A stretch of 7,519 nt of DNA from Acidimicrobiia bacterium (GTDB taxonomy: Bacteria > Actinomycetota > Acidimicrobiia > Spongiisociales > UBA5794): assembly GCA_013001485.1 (NCBI GenBank), contig JABDMN010000079.1, positions 1 to 7,519 of the forward strand, given 5' to 3'. Of the stretch, positions 1 to 7,245 are shown piece by piece (the first letter of the stretch is position 1; every line of letters starts with the position of its first letter). Under the pieces are notes generated by a model. The model did no database searches and had not been told where the DNA came from. It saw only the letters and a program-made list of their open reading frames with translations. The position numbers and the translations under genes were made by a program.

Positions 1-1532
1 CCCTGGGCAAGTACGTCGACGTCACCGCCATCACCCCGACGCCGCTCGGCGAAGGCAAGACCACCACGCTGGTCGGCCTGGCCCAGGGCCTGGGGCGCAT
101 CGGCCACAAGACCTTCGCCTGCATCCGCCAGCCCAGCATGGGCCCGACGTTCGGCATCAAGGGCGGGGCGGCCGGCGGCGGCTACGCCCAGGTGATTCCC
201 ATGGAGGACTTCAACCTCCACCTCACCGGCGACCTGCACGCCATCTCGATCGCCCACAACCTGCTGTCGGCGGCCATCGACAACCACATCCACCACGGCA
301 ACGCGCTGAACATCAACCCGTTCTCCATCACGTGGAACCGCGTGGTGGACCTCAACGACCGCGCGCTGCGCAGCGTCATCGTCGGCCTGGGAGGCAAGCC
401 CAACGGCTACCCGCGCGAAAGCGGGTTCGACATCGCCGTGGCCTCGGAAGTCATGGCCATCCTCGCCCTCACGACCGACCTGAAGGACCTCCGCGCACGC
501 CTCGGCCGCATCGTGATCGGGACGAACCGCTCCGGCGAAGCCGTCACCGCCGAGGACCTCAAGGTCGCCGGCGCCATGACCGTCCTCCTGAAGGACGCCC
601 TGCAGCCCACCCTGCTGCAGACCCTCGAACACACGCCGGCCTTCATCCACGCCGGGCCGTTCGCCAACATCGCCCACGGCAACTCGTCAGTGGTGGCAGA
701 CGAGCTGGCCGTCCGCATCGCCGACGTCTGCATCACCGAGGCCGGGTTTGGCACCGACATCGGTGCCGAGAAGTTCTTCAACATCAAATGTCGCGCCTCG
801 GGTCTCGCCCCGGACGTCGCCGTCATCGTCACCACGGTGCGGTCGATGAAAATGCACTCTGGCAATCACCGCATCCGTCCCGGCCGGCCGCTGCCACCGG
901 CGATGCTCGAGGAGAACCCTGACGAAGTCACCGACGGCGCAGCCAACCTGCGTCGCCACATCGGCATCATCCGTCGCCACGGCGTGACTCCCGTGGTGGC
1001 CATCAACCGGTTCACCACCGACCACGAGTCCGAGCACCGGGCAATCGCCGACGTGTGTGAAGTAGAGGGCGTGGCTTGGGCCGTGTCCGACCCGCACGCC
1101 GGTGGGGGAGCCGGGTGTGAAGACCTGGCACGGGCCGTTCTCGATGCGGAGCCGTCGAGCTTCGAGCTGCTGTATCCCGATGACCTGCCTGTGCGAAACA
1201 AGATCGAGAGGATCGCGACTGAGGTGTACGGGGCCGACGGCGTTGTCTTCGAGACCACCGCGCAGAAGGACATCGACCGGTACGAGGAGCTGGGCTGGGG
1301 CGACCTCCCGATCTGTATGGCCAAGACTCATCTGTCGTTGTCGCACGATCCCAAGGTGCACGGTGCCCCCACCGGATGGACGCTGCCGATCCGGCGAGTG
1401 CAGGCTTCGATCGGGGCCGGGTTCCTGCTTCCGCTAGCCGGTGAGGTGCGGCGGATGCCCGGGTTGGCCTCTCATCCCTCGGCGTTCGACATCGATCTGC
1501 TGCCAGACGGGACCATCGTCGGTCTGAGCTGA
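1..1532 (+). CDS. fhs: Formate-tetrahydrofolate ligase, 5' partial
   Basis: This cytoplasmic enzyme uses ATP to join formate to tetrahydrofolate, giving 10-formyl-THF for one-carbon metabolism. The first whole codon is at base 3; 509 residues are present. The family is usually about 555-560 residues, so roughly 50 N-terminal residues are missing to the left. The P-loop TPLGEGKT is at 39-62, followed by the two family signatures: FGIKGGAAGGGYAQ (about 150-191) and VASEVMAILAL (about 438-470). Other family blocks are FTHFS-typical TPAFIHAGPFANIAHG, TEAGFGTDIGAEKF and the C-terminal MPGLASHP. The segment after KMHSG (MLEENPDEV) is longer than the clostridial form, as in many aerobes. No internal stop or frameshift is seen. 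Third-position G/C is almost total up to about base 685 and looser after it. No terminator is visible after the stop; the next promoter begins 12 bases later. Identification is very safe; the operon context to the left is unknown. Confidence 0.97.
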   Translation, partial: LGKYVDVTAITPTPLGEGKTTTLVGLAQGLGRIGHKTFACIRQPSMGPTFGIKGGAAGGGYAQVIPMEDFNLHLTGDLHAISIAHNLLSAAIDNHIHHGNALNINPFSITWNRVVDLNDRALRSVIVGLGGKPNGYPRESGFDIAVASEVMAILALTTDLKDLRARLGRIVIGTNRSGEAVTAEDLKVAGAMTVLLKDALQPTLLQTLEHTPAFIHAGPFANIAHGNSSVVADELAVRIADVCITEAGFGTDIGAEKFFNIKCRASGLAPDVAVIVTTVRSMKMHSGNHRIRPGRPLPPAMLEENPDEVTDGAANLRRHIGIIRRHGVTPVVAINRFTTDHESEHRAIADVCEVEGVAWAVSDPHAGGGAGCEDLARAVLDAEPSSFELLYPDDLPVRNKIERIATEVYGADGVVFETTAQKDIDRYEELGWGDLPICMAKTHLSLSHDPKVHGAPTGWTLPIRRVQASIGAGFLLPLAGEVRRMPGLASHPSAFDIDLLPDGTIVGLS

Positions 1533-1544
1533 AAGCGCGAAATC

Positions 1545-1573
1545 TTGTCAGGTGGACGGACCTGCACTACATT
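1545..1573 (+). promoter_or_regulatory. Sigma-70-type promoter of the amidase gene
   Basis: TTGTCA (1545-1550, five of six to the -35 consensus) is followed after exactly 17 bases by TACATT (1568-1573, fits the actinobacterial TAnnnT -10). The start of transcription would fall near 1580, leaving a leader of about 45 bases to the ATG at 1624. It starts 12 bases after the fhs stop, so the amidase gene is probably its own unit. It also argues against the upstream in-frame GTG at 1552, which would lie inside the promoter. Seen by eye only. Confidence 0.6.
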
Positions 1574-1623
1574 CCCGCGACGGGCGGGGCGGGGCCAAGC
1601 TCGACGAGAGGCCAGACACCGCG

Positions 1624-4600
1624 ATGCGTTCACGTTCGATCCGAGTCCTTCTGGTGGTGGCGATGACGGCTGCCCTGGTTGTCGTGGGGTCTCCCGACAG
1701 CGAGCCCTCGGCTCACGCCGCATATCGAGTCGAGGAAGTCTCCTGGGAGCGGGTCGGTTCCGCCCTCGAGTCCCGTTCCATCGAAGCCCCGTTCACCATG
1801 GTCGGTCTCTCTTGGCCGGACGGCGCAACGCCCGGTGAATCCTGGTTCCGCATCGAAACCGACGGAACCTGGAGCCCGTGGCGGCTACTCCACCTCGACG
1901 ACGAGCACGGACCTGACACCGGCACCGTTGAGGACGAGCGCAGCGTTCCATCGTCGGACATTGTCTGGGTGGGATCTGCCGACGCCGTGCAGTTCCGAAC
2001 GATGGACGAATCGGCTGGTGCCGTCGTAACGCTGATCGACACATCAGATCGGACGCGACCTCTAAGCGAGCGGCTTGGCCAGTTGCTCACGCCGTCGCTT
2101 CCGTCGGCCGTCGGCATCCCTGACCAGCCGCTGGTGCTTCCCCGTGCCGATTGGGATCCGGAAGGTACGTGTGTCCCTGTCGTCGAACCAGACCTCGTCC
2201 AGGTGACTCACGCCTTTGTGCACCACACCACTGGCACCAACACCTATACCGAGTCAGAGGCCGCTTCCCGCATCCTCGGCATTTGCCTGTTTCACCTGAA
2301 CTCGCGGGGCTGGAACGACATCGCCTACAACTTCCTCATCGACAAGTTCGGCAACATCTGGGAGGGTCGCTACGGCGGTATCGACAAGGGTGTGCAGGGC
2401 GCGCACACCCAGGGCTTCAACTCCTACTCCATGGGCGTCGCCTACATCGGCGACCACTCCAGCTCGGTCCCGACCCCTGCCGCTGAGGCAGCCGTTGTCG
2501 AGCTGCTCGCATGGAAGTTCGGCATGCACAACGTCGATCCCTCCAACGCGGCGACACTGATCTCGAAGGGCTCGGCGCTGTGGGAGCAGGGCGTGCCGGT
2601 GTCCCTCGACCCGCTCTCGGGCCACCTCGACGCCCAGGCAACTTCGTGTCCCGGTACGGCTTGCTACGAGCGGCTTCCGGGCTACCGGGCAGAGGTCGAT
2701 GCCCTCTGGGACCAGATCCCGTTTGAGACGTTCACCTCTCCCTTGGTCGGGGACTTCGACGGAGACGGCGAAGCCGAAGGCGCCGTGTTCCGCACGACTG
2801 ACCGGGTGTGGAGTGTCACTGAGACCGACGGTTCCGTCACCGTGTGGGAGCAGTCTGGGGACGTCGGAGCGTTCGAGGACCACGTGGTCGGCGACTTCGA
2901 TGCGGACGGCAAGGACGACATCGCCACGCTCGCTGACGGCGTGTGGCGGGTGAGTAGGTCGCTGGGGTGGAGGTTCATGGCTTCCGATTGGGGGACAGTG
3001 GACACCCAGCTGAACTTCTCATCGCAGCTCGTCGGTGACTTCGACGGTGACGGCACGACCGACGTCGCAGGTTTCGCCGATGGAGGATGGTGGGTCAGCC
3101 GCTCGACCGGATCCGGGTTCGAGACGAGTCAGTGGGCCGACCTGGGGACTCTGACGGAGTGGTCCTCGCAGGTGGTCGGCGACTTCAACGACGACGACCG
3201 TGACGATGTCGCCGGGTTCGATCCGTCGGACGGAACCTGGCACGTCGGGCTGTCGACCGGGACCGGGTTTGTGACCGAGCAATGGGCAGACTTCGGGACT
3301 CCTTCAGGCTGGGGCGCACAACTCGTCGGCGACTTCGACGGCGACGGCTTCGACGACATTGCCAACTACTACCCGGGGAACTTCACATGGTGGGTGAGCC
3401 TGTCCTCCGGGTCGGACTTCACGACGACGCTCTGGGGCACCACGGAGACCTCGAACCATCTCTCTCACCTCTGGGTGCAGGACGTTGACGCTGACGGTGA
3501 CGACGACGTGCTCGCCTTCGATGCCTACAACGGATTCATCAAGCGCCAGCTGTCGAGCGGATCGGCGTTCGAAGTCGAGACGTTGATCGACACGCCCTGG
3601 CGCACGACTCTCGGAGCTTCATACGCCCGACGGACCACCGGGTCCAGTTCGTGGGTGTACTTCGGCCAGGAGTTCCAGTGGGTGAGGATCGGGTCCCTCG
3701 ATGCCGAGGAGGCAACGGCCGAGGTTGCAGCCACCTTGCCCCCTTCGGCCCTGCTCGGGTCCTCCATCGAGGCCGCTCGTGCCGTGAGTGGAGACTTCAC
3801 TGGCGACGGGGTGACCGACGTCGCCCACGTCCTCGACAACGGGGAGATCTGGGTCGCCGCGTCGTCGGGCAGTGGCCTCGATATGGCCTTCGAGGCGGTT
3901 CCTGCGATCGACGGCGACTGGGCAGACTTCGTGTCGGGAGATTTCGATGGCAATGGCATCGACGACCTGGCTGGCTTTGACGAGGCGACCGGCCGCTGGT
4001 GGGTATTCAAATCGAACGGGTTTGCGCTGACAGGCACCAGCTGGGCCCAATTTGGGACGACTTCGGGATGGACGACTCGTGTGGTCGGGGACTTCAACGG
4101 TGATGGGCGAGATGACATCGCCAACTATCACCCGACGTTGCAGCGATGGTGGGTGTCGGTCTCGCTCGGTGACCGTTTCTTCACCACGATGTGGGCCGAG
4201 TTCGGCACGGGGCATGGTTGGAGTGCGCAGCTCGGTGGCGACTTCAACGATGACGGGCTGGCCGACATCGCCAGCTTCCATCCCACACTCGGCCGGTGGT
4301 GGGTTTCGCTGTCGACGGGGACTGGTTTCGGCACCGTGATGTGGGCTGAGCACGGAGCGGGCGGGGACTGGGTCAATGCGGTCGCCGGCAACTTCGACGG
4401 TGATGCTCTCGACGACGTCGCCGTGTTCGACGAGTCGACCGGCCAGTGGGTTGTGTCGCTTGCCACTGGTGTCAACGAGAGGTTGGGGGGTTTCGACTCC
4501 TCGGTGTTTGCCGCGTTTGGGACGAAGTCGGGATGGACTGCTGCTGTCGCTGGAGACTTCGACGACGATGGTCTTGATGACATCGCCAACTATCACCCGG

Positions 4601-4839
4601 CTCTGAAGCGTTGGTGGATCTCCCGGTCGACGGGTTCGGCATTCACGTCACAGTTGTGGGCCGAGTTCGGAACCGGCTCGGGTTGGGGACCGCATCTCGT
4701 AGGCGACTACGACGGGGACTCGGCTCCTGATATCGCCAACTTCCACCCGGCGCTCGGTCGCTGGTGGGTGTCGGTGTCACAGGGTGACTCCTTCGTGACC
4801 ACGAAGTGGGCCGAGATCGGACCCACTACACCCTTCTAG
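1624..4839 (+). CDS. Secreted N-acetylmuramoyl-L-alanine amidase (PGRP/Amidase_2) with 13 FG-GAP repeats
   Basis: An exported 1071-residue protein predicted to cleave the bond between N-acetylmuramate and L-alanine in peptidoglycan. The ATG at 1624 is chosen because a signal peptide follows at once (RSRSIR, hydrophobic stretch to residue 22, cleavage near AHA|A at 32-33), GAGAGG sits 12 bases upstream, and a promoter covers the earlier GTG at 1552. Residues 34-170 are a conserved-looking leader region (WPDG, DGTWSPW) with no name I can give. Residues about 172-365 are the amidase: FVHHTTG (H200), NDIAYNFLID (Y235), GHLDAQATSCPG (H334, T340, C342). The H-x7-C spacing and the Tyr match the zinc site of T7 lysozyme/PGRP amidases, with Thr in the place of the T7 Lys as in many PGRPs. 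Residues 374-1071 are FG-GAP/VCBS-like repeats. No C-terminal anchor or sorting motif is seen, so it is probably released or held by its repeats. Wall remodelling and attack on other cells are both possible roles; the sequence does not decide. Confidence 0.9.
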   Translation: MRSRSIRVLLVVAMTAALVVVGSPDSEPSAHAAYRVEEVSWERVGSALESRSIEAPFTMVGLSWPDGATPGESWFRIETDGTWSPWRLLHLDDEHGPDTGTVEDERSVPSSDIVWVGSADAVQFRTMDESAGAVVTLIDTSDRTRPLSERLGQLLTPSLPSAVGIPDQPLVLPRADWDPEGTCVPVVEPDLVQVTHAFVHHTTGTNTYTESEAASRILGICLFHLNSRGWNDIAYNFLIDKFGNIWEGRYGGIDKGVQGAHTQGFNSYSMGVAYIGDHSSSVPTPAAEAAVVELLAWKFGMHNVDPSNAATLISKGSALWEQGVPVSLDPLSGHLDAQATSCPGTACYERLPGYRAEVDALWDQIPFETFTSPLVGDFDGDGEAEGAVFRTTDRVWSVTETDGSVTVWEQSGDVGAFEDHVVGDFDADGKDDIATLADGVWRVSRSLGWRFMASDWGTVDTQLNFSSQLVGDFDGDGTTDVAGFADGGWWVSRSTGSGFETSQWADLGTLTEWSSQVVGDFNDDDRDDVAGFDPSDGTWHVGLSTGTGFVTEQWADFGTPSGWGAQLVGDFDGDGFDDIANYYPGNFTWWVSLSSGSDFTTTLWGTTETSNHLSHLWVQDVDADGDDDVLAFDAYNGFIKRQLSSGSAFEVETLIDTPWRTTLGASYARRTTGSSSWVYFGQEFQWVRIGSLDAEEATAEVAATLPPSALLGSSIEAARAVSGDFTGDGVTDVAHVLDNGEIWVAASSGSGLDMAFEAVPAIDGDWADFVSGDFDGNGIDDLAGFDEATGRWWVFKSNGFALTGTSWAQFGTTSGWTTRVVGDFNGDGRDDIANYHPTLQRWWVSVSLGDRFFTTMWAEFGTGHGWSAQLGGDFNDDGLADIASFHPTLGRWWVSLSTGTGFGTVMWAEHGAGGDWVNAVAGNFDGDALDDVAVFDESTGQWVVSLATGVNERLGGFDSSVFAAFGTKSGWTAAVAGDFDDDGLDDIANYHPALKRWWISRSTGSAFTSQLWAEFGTGSGWGPHLVGDYDGDSAPDIANFHPALGRWWVSVSQGDSFVTTKWAEIGPTTPF
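2743..4836 (+). repeat. Thirteen tandem FG-GAP/VCBS-like repeats (protein-level)
   Basis: Each unit is about 45-51 residues and opens with a (L/V)VGDFDGDG-x2-D-(I/V)A motif, a calcium-loop-like D-x-D-x-D-G pattern, then a (R/T)WWVS(L/R)S strand and a WAEFGT-x-SGW ending. Units open at residues 374 (unit 1), 617 (unit 6), 721 (unit 7), 770 (unit 8), 920 (unit 11) and 1025 (unit 13). Unit 6 is about 104 residues long, carrying an unmatched insert of about 55 residues. This gives 6 units, a divergent linker, then 7 units, which suggests two beta-propellers. The repeats likely serve binding or display and not catalysis; this is inferred from the family. Confidence 0.85.
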
Positions 4840-4883
4840 GTCTCGCTAGCGCCCGGCGGTCACACCAGGCCGAGCAGGGTTTC

Positions 4884-4892
4884 TGATAGCGT
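4884..4892 (+). promoter_or_regulatory. Extended -10, probably leaderless promoter for the etfD-like gene
   Basis: TGA-TAGCGT is an extended -10 (TGn plus TAnnnT). Exactly seven bases separate it from the ATG at 4900, the spacing expected when transcription begins at the A of the start codon, as is common in actinobacteria. No Shine-Dalgarno sequence is present before this ATG (only CCCGACC), which agrees with a leaderless message. No convincing -35 is seen. The 60-base spacer otherwise holds only a short CGCTAGCG palindrome (4844-4851) and no clear terminator for the amidase gene. Confidence 0.5.
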
Positions 4893-4899
4893 CCCGACC

Positions 4900-7068
4900 A
4901 TGGCGCAGAGCACCGAGGAGCAGGCCACGTTGGCTCCGGTGGAGCGCCGTCCCCGCATCTACACGGCCCTCATGTGGCTGGCCGGCCTGTCGGTCGTCGG
5001 CACCCTCGCCTTCTGGTGGCTGGGGACCGTTCCCGACGAGCCCGATGTCGAGATCGGTCGCCACGTCTTCGGCAACATCCCGGGCGTCCTCGTCGCCCTC
5101 TTCTACGTCTCCGTGGCCGTGTTCCTGGGTCTGTCGCTGTATCTGTTCGCCCAGCGCGCTCTCAGCTGGAGCCAGGGGGCAGGGGAGCGACGCTCGGGTC
5201 TGTGGAGACGACGTCTCATCGAGCTGCAGAAGGGCCTCTCGATGCGGACCCTGCTGGAGGATCGCCAGGCCGGACTCATGCACGCCGCCATCTACTACGG
5301 GTTCGTGGTGCTGTTCCTGGGAACGGTCACCCTCGAGATCGACCACCTGCTGCCCAACAACCTCAAGTTCCTCGAGGGCGGCTTCTATCAGGGTTACTCC
5401 TTCGTGCTCGATTTGTTCGCCCTGGTCTTCCTCGGCGGCGTCGGTTGGGCGTTCGCCCGTCGCTACGTGCAACGGCCCTGGCGACTGCGGTCCAAGACCA
5501 AGCCGGAGGACCTGGCCATCCTGGGGCTGCTCACCGCCATCGGTGTCACGGGGTTGCTGGTGGAAGCGGCACGCATCGCCGTCGATGGTCGCCCCGATTT
5601 CGAGACGTGGTCGTTTGTCGGCTACCCGCTCAGCTATCTCATTCCGCTCGACGGAGCCTCGGGCACCCACCAGTTCCTCTGGGTGCTCCACGTCGTCGTG
5701 TTCCTGGTGTTCCTGGTGGTGTTGCCCACCACGAAGCTGCGGCACATGGTCACGTCGCCGGTGAACATGGCGCTCTCGCCGCGGGATCGCCCGGTGGGGG
5801 CGATGCGAGAGATGCCCAACCTGATGGAGGCCACCGACATCGAAACCGTCGGGGCCTCGACCGTCGCCGAGTTCACGTGGAAACAGCTGCTCGACACCGA
5901 CGCCTGCACGGTGTGTGGCCGCTGCACCTCGGTGTGCCCCGCCAACACCACCGGCAAGCCGCTCGACCCCCGCGAGATCGTCCTCAAACTGGGAGAGGTT
6001 GCAGCATCGACTGCCGGGGTGACAGCGCCAGTGACGATGGACGACGCCATCACCGTGACTTCGGATTCCGTCTTCGAGCGCATCACCAGCGAGGAGCTGT
6101 GGGCGTGCACGACGTGTCGGGCCTGCGACGACATCTGTCCGGTCAACATCGAGATCGTCGACAAGATCCTCGACATGCGCCGCTACTTGTCACTGATGGA
6201 AGCCGACTTCCCATCCGAGCTGGGCAAGGCATACGTGTCGCTGGAGAACTCGTCCAACGTGTACGGCATGGACCAGACCACCCGTGGTGACTGGACCGAC
6301 GACTTGACCTTCGCGGTCAAGCGACTCGGCGAGCCCGGCGTCACGGCCGAGTACCTGTACTGGGTCGGCTGCGCCGGATCGTTCGACGACCGCAACCGCA
6401 AGGTCACGATTTCGACCGCCCGACTTCTGCATGAAGCGGGCGTCGACTTCGCCATCCTGGGTCCCAAGGAGCTGTGCACCGGCGACCCGGCTCGCCGCAC
6501 CGGCAACGAGTACGTCTTCCAGGGGCTGGCCCTGCAGAACATCGAGACCCTCAACGACCTCGGTGTCACCAAGATCGTCACCCAGTGCCCGCACTGCTTC
6601 AACACGCTTAGCAACGAGTATCCGCAATTCGGCGGCGAGTACGAAGTGATCCACCACGCCGAGCTGCTGACCAGCCTCCTCGACGAGGGCAAGCTGCAGC
6701 CCAAGAACGGTGACACCCGAACTGTGACCTTCCATGACCCGTGCTACCTGGGCCGCCACAACGACGTATACGTCGCTCCTCGTGACATCGTCGACGCCAC
6801 TTCCCAACGGCTCGAGATGCCGCGCAACGGCACCAACTCGTTCTGCTGTGGTGCCGGTGGCGGGCGGATGTGGATGGAGGAGCAGACCGGCAAGAAGGTC
6901 AACATCGAACGGTCCGAGGAGGCCGTGGCCACCGGTGCCGACATCATCGCCACCGGATGCCCCTTCTGTTTCGTGATGATGGACGACGGCGTGAAGGAAC
7001 TGAACGCCGACGAGACGGTCGAAGTGATGGATTTGGCGATGCTGCTCGCAGAGCGGTCCCTGGACTGA
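4900..7068 (+). CDS. etfD: Membrane iron-sulfur reductase, EtfD-like (ETF:menaquinone oxidoreductase family)
   Basis: A 722-residue membrane protein fusing a NarI/HdrE-like cytochrome b part to an HdrD-like iron-sulfur part. Six hydrophobic helices lie near residues 22-44, 62-84, 127-148, 166-185, 206-228 and 258-278. H264 and H282, 18 residues apart, recall a NarI haem-ligand pair; H128 is another candidate. Two Cx2Cx2Cx3CP ferredoxin motifs follow (C336/339/342/346 and C403/406/409/413). Two CCG domains come next: C491, C526, C563, C566 (a single Cys in ELCTGD) and C615, C649-C650, C687, C690 with the FCCGAGGGRMWMEE block. That block and the layout match mycobacterial Rv0338c/EtfD, which takes electrons from fatty-acid beta-oxidation via ETF to menaquinone. 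The protein is shorter than the M. tuberculosis one (about 880 residues as I recall). No etfAB or fadE gene lies in this window, so the partner is assumed from the family. An Hdr-like role with another donor remains possible. The stop is nine bases before the next start, so the two are cotranscribed. Confidence 0.88.
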   Translation: MAQSTEEQATLAPVERRPRIYTALMWLAGLSVVGTLAFWWLGTVPDEPDVEIGRHVFGNIPGVLVALFYVSVAVFLGLSLYLFAQRALSWSQGAGERRSGLWRRRLIELQKGLSMRTLLEDRQAGLMHAAIYYGFVVLFLGTVTLEIDHLLPNNLKFLEGGFYQGYSFVLDLFALVFLGGVGWAFARRYVQRPWRLRSKTKPEDLAILGLLTAIGVTGLLVEAARIAVDGRPDFETWSFVGYPLSYLIPLDGASGTHQFLWVLHVVVFLVFLVVLPTTKLRHMVTSPVNMALSPRDRPVGAMREMPNLMEATDIETVGASTVAEFTWKQLLDTDACTVCGRCTSVCPANTTGKPLDPREIVLKLGEVAASTAGVTAPVTMDDAITVTSDSVFERITSEELWACTTCRACDDICPVNIEIVDKILDMRRYLSLMEADFPSELGKAYVSLENSSNVYGMDQTTRGDWTDDLTFAVKRLGEPGVTAEYLYWVGCAGSFDDRNRKVTISTARLLHEAGVDFAILGPKELCTGDPARRTGNEYVFQGLALQNIETLNDLGVTKIVTQCPHCFNTLSNEYPQFGGEYEVIHHAELLTSLLDEGKLQPKNGDTRTVTFHDPCYLGRHNDVYVAPRDIVDATSQRLEMPRNGTNSFCCGAGGGRMWMEEQTGKKVNIERSEEAVATGADIIATGCPFCFVMMDDGVKELNADETVEVMDLAMLLAERSLD

Positions 7069-7074
7069 GGAGGA
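7068..7074 (+). promoter_or_regulatory. Strong ribosome binding site overlapping the etfD stop
   Basis: AGGAGGA is a near-perfect Shine-Dalgarno sequence. Its first base is the last base of the etfD TGA, and three bases separate it from the ATG at 7078. It fixes the start of the small downstream gene and shows that this short frame is meant to be translated, probably coupled to etfD. Confidence 0.85.
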
Positions 7075-7077
7075 ACC

Positions 7078-7233
7078 ATGGCCAGAGGCCCCCACCCACG
7101 ACACCTCATCAACAACTGGCGCAACAGCGACGGCCCCTTCGCCGAGAAGCTGGGGAAGCTGATCCGCAACAACGTCAAGAAGGCCACCACGGTGTCGCAT
7201 TGCTGCGGCAACCACGGTGAGCCCGGCTGTTGA
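7078..7233 (+). CDS. Small basic Cys-rich protein; possible Sec/readthrough extension to 7302
   Basis: A 51-codon gene too short for usual cut-offs. It opens MARGPHPRHLINNWRN, has a basic helical middle (EKLGKLIRNNVKK), and ends SHCCGNHGEPGC, with cysteines at 42, 43 and 51. I do not recognise a named family. The pattern looks conserved and fit for metal or thiol chemistry, but no function is assigned. A strong Shine-Dalgarno and nine-base spacing from etfD make it part of that operon. Odd feature: after TGA at 7231 the frame stays open for 22 codons, encoding RGPDEPGPGS and then HDHHDHDHD, and stops at TGA 7300-7302. Codons there are mostly G/C-ending like the rest. A hairpin follows the first TGA at selenocysteine-element distance. 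If TGA is read as Sec, the product is 74 residues with a vicinal Cys-Sec pair. The 51-residue form is the conservative annotation. Confidence 0.8.
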   Translation: MARGPHPRHLINNWRNSDGPFAEKLGKLIRNNVKKATTVSHCCGNHGEPGC

Positions 7234-7245
7234 CGCGGTCCTGAC

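Noticed and set aside
687..1361. Minus-strand open frame of 224 codons inside fhs
   Set aside because: Shadow of the ligase gene with no start signals or domain pattern.
3619..4596. Long minus-strand open frame (325 codons) opposite the FG-GAP repeats
   Set aside because: It is the mirror of the repetitive GC-rich coding strand; its repeated VIVGDV-like pattern comes from the reverse of the GDFDGD codons, and it has no ribosome site or family resemblance.
2743..4836. Repeat array considered as CRISPR or DNA-level tandem repeat
   Set aside because: Periodicity is in the protein (about 45-51 residues, degenerate DNA) within one intact reading frame; there are no identical direct repeats with unique spacers.
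4844..4851. CGCTAGCG palindrome after the amidase stop as a terminator or operator
   Set aside because: Only 8 bases, self-complementary with no loop and no T-run; too short to support a call.
4846..5745. Minus-strand open frame of 299 codons opposite the etfD N-terminus
   Set aside because: Low-complexity E/Q/H/G-rich translation typical of antisense of high-GC genes; the + strand carries a well-supported membrane protein here.
6190..7215. Minus-strand open frame of 341 codons opposite the etfD C-terminus
   Set aside because: The + strand carries the conserved Cys motifs; the antisense product shows no recognisable motif and crosses two real genes.
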